A DNA stretch of 32,937 nt. It comes from JALOTE01 sp031422195 (lineage in GTDB: Bacteria > Pseudomonadota > Alphaproteobacteria > Rhizobiales > Rhizobiaceae). Shown one piece after another: positions 24,731 to 31,930 of this stretch (position 1 is its first letter; every line of letters starts with the position of its first letter). The translations under genes were made by a program, and so were the position numbers. Below the pieces are notes generated by a model. It made no database searches, was not told where the DNA came from, and saw only the letters and a list, made by a program, of their open reading frames with translations. The stretch is from the NCBI GenBank assembly GCA_031422195.1, contig JANOPZ010000088.1, forward strand, positions 1 through 32,937, in the 5' to 3' direction.

Positions 24731-25012
24731 ATGTCCGAAACATTTGACCGCGTTGCTGATATTATTGCTGAAACCAGCGAAATTGACCGCGCGATGATCA
24801 CCCCCCAAAGCAACACTATTGATGATTTGGGAATCGATAGCCTTGATTTTCTCGACATTGTTTTTGCGGTCGATAAGGAATTTGGAATTAAAATTCCTCT
24901 CGAAAAATGGACCCAAGAGGTCAATGATGGCAAAGTGGCCGCGGAAGAATATTTTGTAATGGGCAACCTGGTTGCAAAAATCGACGAACTCATTGCTGCC
25001 AAACGCGCCTGA
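24731..25012 (+). CDS. acpXL: Acyl carrier protein AcpXL (lipid A very-long-chain fatty acid)
   Basis: Carries the growing very-long-chain (for example 27-hydroxyoctacosanoic) acyl chain that is attached to lipid A in Hyphomicrobiales. The 93 residues read FDRVADIIAETSEIDRAMIT, then IDDLGIDSLDFLDIVFAVDK, with Ser37 of the DSLD motif as the phosphopantetheine site. The stretch GIKIPLEKWTQEVNDGKVAA and an extended C-terminus are diagnostic of AcpXL and absent from ordinary AcpP. The ATG at 24731 matches the family start. It is the first gene of a five-gene plus-strand run ending at lpxXL. Confidence 0.97.
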   Translation: MSETFDRVADIIAETSEIDRAMITPQSNTIDDLGIDSLDFLDIVFAVDKEFGIKIPLEKWTQEVNDGKVAAEEYFVMGNLVAKIDELIAAKRA

Positions 25013-25030
25013 AAGCAGGATGTTACGCCC

Positions 25031-26200
25031 ATGGCCCACGATGTTGTCATAACGGGCGTAGGCCTCGTTTCTTCGGTCGGTGTCGGATTTGAAGCCCACC
25101 TTGCTGCGCTGAGTGAACCGCAGCCAAAACCTGTTTTTGATGCTGAGCGTCATGCACCACTGATTGTGCATCCTGCGCCGGACATAGATTATTCGATGCA
25201 AATACCCAAACGCGAGCAGCGCCAAATGGAGCTTTGGCAAAAACTCGGCGTGTATGGTGCTGGCCTTGCACTCGACCAGGCAGGGATCAAAGACAATCAT
25301 GATCTTTGTAAAACCATGGATATGGTTGTCGCTGCCGCTGGCGGTGAACGGGACCTCGACGTTGATGCCGAAATCATCGCGCGCGTTTCTGCCGGCCAAG
25401 AAGCTGGCACAGTGATCAATGCTGTTTTGAGCAACGATCTGCGTCCGACATTATTTTTGGCTCAGCTTTCAAACCTACTGGCCGGAAATATATCGATCGT
25501 CCATAAGGTTACCGGCTCATCAAGAACCTTTATGGGTGAAGAAAGCGCGGGCGTTTCTGCGTTAAAAACAACAATTTCCCGCATACGCCACGGCCAATCG
25601 ACACACGCACTGGTTGGCGGTTCATATAACGGGCAAGACGCCGACATGCTTTTGAACTATGAACTGGCAGCCCTTCTTAAGCGCGACGGGTGGCAGCCCG
25701 TATGGGAGCGGCAAGGAAACGATGGGCTTTTGTCGGGATCTGCCGCAGCTTTTCTAGTGCTTGAAGAGCGCAATCATGCTGAAGCTCGTGGCGCAACCAT
25801 ATTGGCTGAGATTGGCGATGTTGAAGAAGGCCGGGTCAAACGCGATGGCAATGCAGCAGGCAAAATTTGCGCAATGATGTCAAAAGCCTGCGCAACCGAC
25901 CATCCGGATTTAATCATTTCAGGCGCCAGTGGCTTGCCTTCTGCAATTGTTCTTGAAAAAGAAGTTTTGGCTGCTTTTGATCCTGCACCCGTTCGCGCTT
26001 TCTCGTCCCTAACCGGTTTTTTGAAAGAGCCCCAGTTTATTTTCAGCGTTGGATTGGCAACTCTAGCCCTTCATAAAGGCACTTCATTTTCTCCATTCAG
26101 TGCAAATGAAAAAGTAGCACAAGGCGCTCCATCATATGTATTGGCGCAAATAGTCGGCGCTTTGCGCGGCGAAGGCGCCGTTATGTTGAAAAAGGCATGA
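25031..26200 (+). CDS. Ketosynthase-like protein without catalytic residues (FabF2-XL position)
   Basis: A 389-residue thiolase-fold protein in the place of the first ketosynthase of the lipid A very-long-chain cluster. The N-terminus VVITGVGLVSSVGVGFEAHL is typical of beta-ketoacyl-ACP synthases. However, the nucleophile region reads TFMGEESAGVSALKTTISRI, which puts Glu171 where FabF has Cys. The regions matching the two active-site histidines read LIISGASGLP and SLTGFLKEPQF, with no His at either place. This resembles the chain-length factors of type II polyketide synthases, which pair with an active ketosynthase. It starts 18 bases after acpXL and ends 4 bases before the active partner. 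A partner role is inferred. Confidence 0.85.
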   Translation: MAHDVVITGVGLVSSVGVGFEAHLAALSEPQPKPVFDAERHAPLIVHPAPDIDYSMQIPKREQRQMELWQKLGVYGAGLALDQAGIKDNHDLCKTMDMVVAAAGGERDLDVDAEIIARVSAGQEAGTVINAVLSNDLRPTLFLAQLSNLLAGNISIVHKVTGSSRTFMGEESAGVSALKTTISRIRHGQSTHALVGGSYNGQDADMLLNYELAALLKRDGWQPVWERQGNDGLLSGSAAAFLVLEERNHAEARGATILAEIGDVEEGRVKRDGNAAGKICAMMSKACATDHPDLIISGASGLPSAIVLEKEVLAAFDPAPVRAFSSLTGFLKEPQFIFSVGLATLALHKGTSFSPFSANEKVAQGAPSYVLAQIVGALRGEGAVMLKKA

Positions 26201-26204
26201 TTAA

Positions 26205-27482
26205 ATGAGCAAGTTTCTCGACTCATTTGGACGCCCCCTCATTGCCGTGACGGGAATGGGCCTCGTGACTTCCCTTGGGCAAGGCAAAAATGCCAACTGG
26301 TCGCGTTTAATGGCCGGCCAATCCGGTATTCATAATATCTCGCGATTTCCAACCGAGGGTTTGAATACTCGGATTGGCGGCACCGTTGAGTTTATGGAAA
26401 GCGAAGATAACAATACGCAAACTGTAACACGCGCATTGGCCTTTGCTGCTGCCGACGAAGCTTTGGCTGAGTGTGGTTTTGCCTCAAACGATTTTGGCGG
26501 GCCACTGTTTCTGGCTGCACCGCCTGTTGAATTGGAGTGGCCCCAACGCTTAGCCTTGGCTGCGAACAGTAAAATTGACAAGGAAACCACCTACAGGTCT
26601 CTTTTGGATTCTGCGCGCTCAATGAAGCCTGTTGCCTATTTTGACGCCGTTCAATTTGCAAATATCGCCGACGCAATGGCGGATCGTTACGGCATAACAG
26701 GCGTTCCAATAACGCTGTCAACCGCTTGTGCATCTGGTGCAACCGCCATTCAATTAGGTGTTGAAGCGATAAGGCGGGGTGAGACAACGCGTGCCTTAGC
26801 CGTTGGCGCAGATGGATCAACCACTGCCGAAGCGCTGATCCGATTTTCGCTATTGTCCGCGCTTTCAACGCAAAATGAGCTTCCACAAAAAGCGTCACGT
26901 CCGTTTTCAAAAAACCGTTCAGGCTTTGTAATGGCAGAAGGCGCGGCCGCACTGGTTTTGGAAACGCTGGAAAGCGCCACCAATCGCGGCGCACATATTT
27001 ATGGCTTGATTTTGGGCTGCGGCGATAAAGCGGATGATTTCCATCGGACCCGCACCTCGCCAGACGGCGGCCCCGCTATTGCAGCCGTTCGTGCAGCACT
27101 TGGTGATGCAGGTCTAAATGAGCACGGTATTGATTATGTCAATGCACACGGCACATCGACCCCCGAAAATGACAAAATGGAATATTTGGCGCTTTCCACT
27201 GTTTTCGGTGACGCAATCGCAAATATACCTGTTTCATCCAATAAATCGATGATCGGGCACACTTTGTCTGCCGCTGGCGCTGTTGAAGCGGTCATTTCAT
27301 TGCTGTCGCTGCAAAACGAAGTTTTGCCGCCAACCATCAATTATGATGAGCCAGATCCAGCCATTCCGCTCGACGTTGTGCCAAATTTTGCCCGCAAAGC
27401 CGCCATTCGCACAGTACTTTCAAACTCTTTTGGCTTTGGTGGGCAAAATACTTGCCTTGTCTTAGGGCGCAATCCGTTTTAG
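26205..27482 (+). CDS. Beta-ketoacyl-ACP synthase (FabF1-XL, active form)
   Basis: Condenses malonyl-ACP with the AcpXL-bound acyl chain to elongate lipid A fatty acids. The 425 residues hold the complete Cys-His-His set: ITLSTACASGATAIQ (Cys175), YVNAHGTSTPENDK (His315), SSNKSMIGHTLSAAGAVE (Lys347, His352). Also seen are IAVTGMGLVTSLG at the start and RTVLSNSFGFGGQNTCLVLG at the end. It is in the same operon as AcpXL and LpxXL, which assigns it to the very-long-chain system rather than general fatty acid synthesis. Only 4 bases separate it from the upstream inactive homologue. Confidence 0.93.
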   Translation: MSKFLDSFGRPLIAVTGMGLVTSLGQGKNANWSRLMAGQSGIHNISRFPTEGLNTRIGGTVEFMESEDNNTQTVTRALAFAAADEALAECGFASNDFGGPLFLAAPPVELEWPQRLALAANSKIDKETTYRSLLDSARSMKPVAYFDAVQFANIADAMADRYGITGVPITLSTACASGATAIQLGVEAIRRGETTRALAVGADGSTTAEALIRFSLLSALSTQNELPQKASRPFSKNRSGFVMAEGAAALVLETLESATNRGAHIYGLILGCGDKADDFHRTRTSPDGGPAIAAVRAALGDAGLNEHGIDYVNAHGTSTPENDKMEYLALSTVFGDAIANIPVSSNKSMIGHTLSAAGAVEAVISLLSLQNEVLPPTINYDEPDPAIPLDVVPNFARKAAIRTVLSNSFGFGGQNTCLVLGRNPF

Positions 27483-27538
27483 GCGGACATCATTTACGCT
27501 TGCAGATTTCTGGCAGGCGCTTTGCCCGGGGTTAAACC

Positions 27539-28570
27539 ATGCGTGCCTTACAACTCGTCGAAGACCGGCATCTGACTATGACTGATGTTGAACTGCCACC
27601 CTTACCCGGCCCCGGCGAGGCTACGGTGGCCATCCGCGTTGTTGCACTCAACCATATCGATGTTTGGGGTTGGCGCGGTATGGCGTTTGCAAAACGCAAA
27701 ATGCCGCTAACCATTGGCGCTGAAGCCTCTGGTGTGGTGACAGCTATTGGCATTGGCGTATCAACCGTTCTGCCGGGCCAATTGGTGTCGATTTATGGTG
27801 CCCGCACATGCGGCCTATGCAAAGCCTGCCGCTCGGGGCGAGATAATCTGTGCGAAAATGTTTCGGGTGTGCATGGCTTTCATTTGGATGGTTTTGCATG
27901 CGAATATGTCAATCTTCCGGTTCGCCAATTGGTTCCTGCACCGCCCGGTTGCTCCGATGTGGGTGCAGCGCTTGCACCAGTTACCTTTGGCACTGTCGAG
28001 CATATGCTTTTTGACAATGCAAAATTGCAGCCAAGTGAAACCATTCTCATCCACGCTGGTGGTTCTGGCATTGGCACGGCGGCCATTCAACTTGCTAAAA
28101 AAATGGGCTGCACAATTATTACCACTGTCGGCTCCGATGATAAAATCGAAAAAGCAAAATCGCTCGGCGCAGACCATGTTATTAACTACCGCACCGACCG
28201 CTTTGAAGGTGTGGTACGCAAACTGACCAAGAAAAAAGGCGTGGATGTCGTGTTTGAACACGTTGGCAAAGATACATTTGCCGGATCAATGCTTTGCCTA
28301 AAACGCGGCGGGCGCTTGGTAACTTGCGGCTCGACATCAGGCGTTTCAGCCGAAGTCAATTTGATGATGTTGTTTCAGCAACAATTGCATTTAATGGGCT
28401 CATTTGGCTGCTCCATGCGCAATATGGCCAACGCAATGGAAAAAATGGCGCAGGGCTTGGTTGTGCCCGTCATTGACCGCGAAGTGACCATGGAAACCAT
28501 CGGAGACGCACTGGGTGCCATGGAGAACCGCAATGTATTCGGCAAAATCATCTTGCGCGTTTCCAGCTAA
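27539..28570 (+). CDS. Zinc-binding alcohol dehydrogenase/reductase of the VLCFA cluster
   Basis: A medium-chain dehydrogenase/reductase of 343 residues. GPGEATVAIRVVALNHIDVW is the N-terminal domain, CGLCKACRSGRDNLC the structural zinc motif, and LIHAGGSGIGTAAIQLAKKM the Rossmann fold, then FGKIILRVS at the end. In known AcpXL clusters an enzyme of this family lies between the ketosynthases and lpxXL and probably serves as the enoyl reductase (or similar) of the elongation cycle; its exact reaction is unproven. It lies 56 bases after the ketosynthase and 9 bases before lpxXL. Confidence 0.9.
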   Translation: MRALQLVEDRHLTMTDVELPPLPGPGEATVAIRVVALNHIDVWGWRGMAFAKRKMPLTIGAEASGVVTAIGIGVSTVLPGQLVSIYGARTCGLCKACRSGRDNLCENVSGVHGFHLDGFACEYVNLPVRQLVPAPPGCSDVGAALAPVTFGTVEHMLFDNAKLQPSETILIHAGGSGIGTAAIQLAKKMGCTIITTVGSDDKIEKAKSLGADHVINYRTDRFEGVVRKLTKKKGVDVVFEHVGKDTFAGSMLCLKRGGRLVTCGSTSGVSAEVNLMMLFQQQLHLMGSFGCSMRNMANAMEKMAQGLVVPVIDREVTMETIGDALGAMENRNVFGKIILRVSS

Positions 28571-28579
28571 GCTGAACCG

Positions 28580-29527
28580 ATGACCGGCACGAAATTGCGC
28601 CTTCTTGCAATCTCCAGAAACGCCATTGACTGGACAAAGGCCAAGCTGATTTTTGGCATTCTGGCCGTCATGAGCCTATTGCCCGCTGAAAACGCATTGC
28701 GTGGCTTAAGCTGGATCGCCCGCAAAGTAGGCCCGTTTCTGGCCCGCAACAAAATTGCCCACAATAATCTTTCCTTGGCCCTACCTGCACTGTCTAAACA
28801 AGAACAGCAGTTAATCATCGGAGACATGTGGGAAAATATGTCCCGTCTGGCTGGCGAATATATCTTTCTCGATGATATTTTTAACTTCGACCCCAATAGG
28901 CCTGACGCTGGAAATATTGTTGTAGAAGGTGCCGAACTGTTCTTGAAGTTACGTGACGACAAAAACCCAAAGATTTTTATCACTGCCCATATGGGTAATT
29001 TTGAACTGTTGCCTATTGCCGCTGCAACATTTGGCTTGAATGTTACAGCTATGTTTCGCCCGCCCAATAATCGATATATTGCGGAACGTGTTTTGAATGC
29101 ACGCACAACACGCATGGGCCATCTGGTGCCATCCAAAGCCGGAGCTGCCATCAATCTTGCTCGCGTTTTAGAGGCTGGCGGTAATGTGGGGGTTCTCGTC
29201 GATCAGAAGTTCATAAAGGGCCTTCACACAACATTCTTTGACGCGCCATGTTTGACCAGCCCTCTGGTCGCCAAACTGGCGCGGCAATATAACTGTGATA
29301 TTTATCCGGCTTTTTGTATCCGCTTGCCGGGCGGCCGTTTTAAGCTGACGCTTGAAGACAAATTGGAAATTCCGCGAGATACCAAAGGCAACTTGGATCC
29401 GTTGGCCCTCATGCAAGCCATTAATGATCATGTTGAAGGATGGGTAAGATCTTATCCCGGCCAATGGATGTGGTTCCATAAGCGCTGGCAAATCGCAAAG
29501 CCAAAACCTGCATCACTTAATTTGTGA
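28580..29527 (+). CDS. lpxXL: Lipid A very-long-chain acyltransferase LpxXL
   Basis: Transfers the AcpXL-bound very-long-chain acyl group to lipid A at the inner face of the inner membrane. The 315 residues belong to the LpxL/HtrB/MsbB lysophospholipid acyltransferase family: a membrane anchor (about 24-45), the HX4E motif TAHMGNFELLP (His137, Glu142), GLNVTAMFRPPNNRYIAERV, and VGVLVDQKFIKGLHTTFFDA. It ends the acpXL operon, which fits the known order in rhizobia. The 3' end overlaps the opposing L,D-transpeptidase gene by 11 bases. Confidence 0.95.
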   Translation: MTGTKLRLLAISRNAIDWTKAKLIFGILAVMSLLPAENALRGLSWIARKVGPFLARNKIAHNNLSLALPALSKQEQQLIIGDMWENMSRLAGEYIFLDDIFNFDPNRPDAGNIVVEGAELFLKLRDDKNPKIFITAHMGNFELLPIAAATFGLNVTAMFRPPNNRYIAERVLNARTTRMGHLVPSKAGAAINLARVLEAGGNVGVLVDQKFIKGLHTTFFDAPCLTSPLVAKLARQYNCDIYPAFCIRLPGGRFKLTLEDKLEIPRDTKGNLDPLALMQAINDHVEGWVRSYPGQWMWFHKRWQIAKPKPASLNL

Positions 29528-29942
29528 TCACAATTCGTGTGTTCTTACGTCCGATTTGCTGGATCAGCGAATAAAATACCGCCGCATTACTCGTTTTTAA
29601 CCTAACGCAGCCATGAGATGCGGGGCGCCCCAGCGTCTTAATGTGGTTTGTACCATGAACGGCATAACCACCTTTGAAAAACACCGAATAGGGCATGGGC
29701 GCATTATTGTATTTTTTTGAGCGCCACATCGTTGCCATGTGCTGAGGTTTGTATGCGCCGCGGGGCGTATAGTAGCCAGATTTCCCCGTTGATACCGCCC
29801 AACGATGCAACAATTCCCCGCCATAACTGACCGTCATTGTTTGCTGAGAGACGTCGATCCGCGCAACCAATTGAGCTGCTTGCGCCGCAGAGACCCAAAA
29901 AATCAGCGCTAACACATAAAATAGTTTTGAACCCTTCGCCAT
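29517..29942 (-). CDS. L,D-transpeptidase, YkuD type, secreted
   Basis: Forms 3-3 peptidoglycan cross-links or attaches proteins to peptidoglycan in the periplasm. The 141 residues begin with a signal peptide (KLFYVLALIFWVSAAQA), followed by a short YkuD domain: RIDVSQQTMTVSYGG, GGYAVHGTNHIKTLGRP and the catalytic SHGCVRL motif with Cys112 and His110, plus His96 upstream. It is near the minimum length for the family, with no LysM or other domain. It is convergent with lpxXL. The downstream 29943-30133 gap separates it from the divergent M20 gene. Confidence 0.92.
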   Translation of the reverse strand: MAKGSKLFYVLALIFWVSAAQAAQLVARIDVSQQTMTVSYGGELLHRWAVSTGKSGYYTPRGAYKPQHMATMWRSKKYNNAPMPYSVFFKGGYAVHGTNHIKTLGRPASHGCVRLKTSNAAVFYSLIQQIGRKNTRIVITN

Positions 29943-30027
29943 CGCTTGCCCCCCTCAAAACTGCTTTCAGATTACGGAAAATGTTTTCCTGCTGAATAAT
30001 ATCTGAATTTTCTGCTCAAACCTTGAA

Positions 30028-30048
30028 ATTCAATGCTCGAAATTGAAT
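30028..30048. promoter_or_regulatory. Inverted repeat before the M20 deacylase gene
   Basis: attcaat-gctcgaa-attgaat has perfect 7-base arms and lies 85 bases before ATG 30134, in the divergent 190-base gap between the L,D-transpeptidase and M20 genes. A second repeat, ggaaaa-tg-ttttcc, lies at 29976-29989. Each may be an operator site for one of the two genes; both are unproven. Confidence 0.3.
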
Positions 30049-30133
30049 GGTTACGTTAAGAAACACCAAAACCATTGGCCTTGCAAGCACATCAAATCTT
30101 GCCAGCTTCCCTTAAGGCATAAACAAAGCAGCG

Positions 30134-31405
30134 ATGATGGAAACTGTAATCAAACGCATATCAGACAGCGCTGAAGAGTTAGCCGTGCTTACGGCGGAGC
30201 TCATCCGTTTTCCAACGATCAACCCACCGGGGGACGCTTACCAGCCCTGCGCCGAGTATATCGGAAATCGTTTGGCAAAACGCGGATTTCAAGTTCAGTT
30301 TATCCGGGCTGATGGTGCCCCCGGAGATACTGATCGCTTCCCGCGTATTAATGTGATTGCGCGCTATGAGGGCGGCTTACCGGGACCAACGGTGCACTTT
30401 AATTCGCACATTGATGTTGTTGATGCCGGCAATGATTGGACAGTTGAGCCTTTTGCCGGGCTGGTTCGCGATGGACGTGTTTATGGCCGTGGCGCATGCG
30501 ATATGAAAGGCGGACTTGCCGCCAGCATTGTAGCAGTCGAATCCTACATTGAAGCGCACCCAACGTTCGCCGGTGCGATAGAAATTTCTGGCACAGTTGA
30601 TGAGGAATCTGGAGGGTTTGGCGGCGTCGCTTATCTCGCTAAACTTGGCTATTTCTCGCAACCGCGGGTTGACCACGTCATCATTCCTGAGCCGCTGAAC
30701 AAAGATCGAATTTGCCTTGGCCATCGTGGCGTTTGGTGGGCAGAAATTGAGACCAAAGGTGAAATGGCCCATGGATCAATGCCGTTTTTGGGTGATTGCG
30801 CTGTGCGCCATATGGGCGCGGTCCTCAGCGCACTAGAGACCGATTTGTTTCCCGCGCTGAGTAAAAAACGCACAGCTATGCCGGTGGTGCCAGAGGGCGC
30901 AAAACAATCCACTATGAACATTAATTCAATTCATGGTGGCCAAAGCGACAATTATTCCGGCTTGCCGTCACCCAATGTGCCAGACAGCTGCAAAATTATC
31001 ATCGATCGCCGTTTCTTGATCGAAGAGGATATCGCGGATGTAAAGCGCGAGATCACCGATATTCTGAACCGTTTGCAATGGGAGCGGCCCAAATTTGAAT
31101 ACTCCATTCGCGATTTGATGGAAGTGCAACCTTTAATGACATCGCGCGATGCGCCGGTTGCACGTGCTATCGCAAAAGGCATCGAAGCAATATTGGGGCG
31201 GGCACCCGCCTATGTCGTATCACCTGGATCATACGATCAAAAGCACATCGCCCGTCTTGGACATCTGCATGACTGCATTGCTTATGGCCCCGGTCAGTTG
31301 GATTTGGCCCATCGCCCGGATGAATGGATTGGGATCCAAGATATGGTTGAAAGTGCTCAAGTAATGGCGATCGCTCTCGATCACCTTTTACACCGTCGTG
31401 CTTAA
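30134..31405 (+). CDS. ArgE/DapE family M20 deacylase
   Basis: A 423-residue zinc amidohydrolase of the acetylornithine deacetylase/succinyl-diaminopimelate desuccinylase group. Motifs seen: FPTINPPGDAYQP, VHFNSHIDVVDAG (metal His and Asp), GRGACDMKGGLAASIVAVES (bridging Asp), TVDEESGGFGG (catalytic Glu pair), and YGPGQLDLAHRPDEW with the last His. Such enzymes remove N-acyl groups from amino acids or peptides; the substrate is not determined. Two in-frame ATGs (30134, 30137) are possible starts. A peptide-type binding protein gene follows after a small opposite-strand gene, which suggests uptake and deacylation of a common compound. Confidence 0.9.
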   Translation: MMETVIKRISDSAEELAVLTAELIRFPTINPPGDAYQPCAEYIGNRLAKRGFQVQFIRADGAPGDTDRFPRINVIARYEGGLPGPTVHFNSHIDVVDAGNDWTVEPFAGLVRDGRVYGRGACDMKGGLAASIVAVESYIEAHPTFAGAIEISGTVDEESGGFGGVAYLAKLGYFSQPRVDHVIIPEPLNKDRICLGHRGVWWAEIETKGEMAHGSMPFLGDCAVRHMGAVLSALETDLFPALSKKRTAMPVVPEGAKQSTMNINSIHGGQSDNYSGLPSPNVPDSCKIIIDRRFLIEEDIADVKREITDILNRLQWERPKFEYSIRDLMEVQPLMTSRDAPVARAIAKGIEAILGRAPAYVVSPGSYDQKHIARLGHLHDCIAYGPGQLDLAHRPDEWIGIQDMVESAQVMAIALDHLLHRRA

Positions 31406-31435
31406 CGTATCCGAATAAAAACTTTCTTGGTTAGA

Positions 31436-31807
31436 TCAAGCCGCAATTCCTAGAAAATTATAGAGGACCAAAATTCCTGCAATTGTTGTGAAAGCAAATG
31501 CGGAATGCAACATCAGCAAAAAAGACCATGCTGCATCCTTGGGGCCAAAAACGTATTTTGAGCCCACACTGGGTGCTAAAATCAACCAAGCAATAATCAC
31601 GAGAAAATTAACGGTATTAGGCAAGGGCAATTGAAACAGCCCCAAAACAGGCAATGCAAAAATCATCGACCAAACATGCTTTCGCCAATTTAAGGCAATC
31701 ACTGAGACCGGTTTTCCAGTCACCGCATTAAATGCCACAGCTGTTCCTAGACAACCGGCAATAGCAGATGCCAACACCACGGATACCTCCGCCGGTGAAA
31801 TTTGCAT
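31436..31807 (-). CDS. Small membrane protein, unrecognised
   Basis: A protein of 123 residues with four hydrophobic segments at roughly 7-25, 43-60, 63-79 and 91-116. It has no signature I recognise. I chose the ATG at 31807 because GGAGG lies 8 bases before it; the longer frame from 31855 adds 16 residues with no ribosome binding site. The gene lies in the 525-base gap between the M20 deacylase and the ABC binding protein, on the opposite strand to both. Prior function unknown. Confidence 0.65.
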   Translation of the reverse strand: MQISPAEVSVVLASAIAGCLGTAVAFNAVTGKPVSVIALNWRKHVWSMIFALPVLGLFQLPLPNTVNFLVIIAWLILAPSVGSKYVFGPKDAAWSFLLMLHSAFAFTTIAGILVLYNFLGIAA

Positions 31808-31930
31808 AATAACATTCCTCCGTTCCGGCGCAGTCGGAACATGACGTAATGTCAACTAAAACCGGCTGACAATCAATGCGATAAGTGATTAAGGTGAAAG
31901 TCGGGACCAGAAACTCAGTGGACTTTTTCA

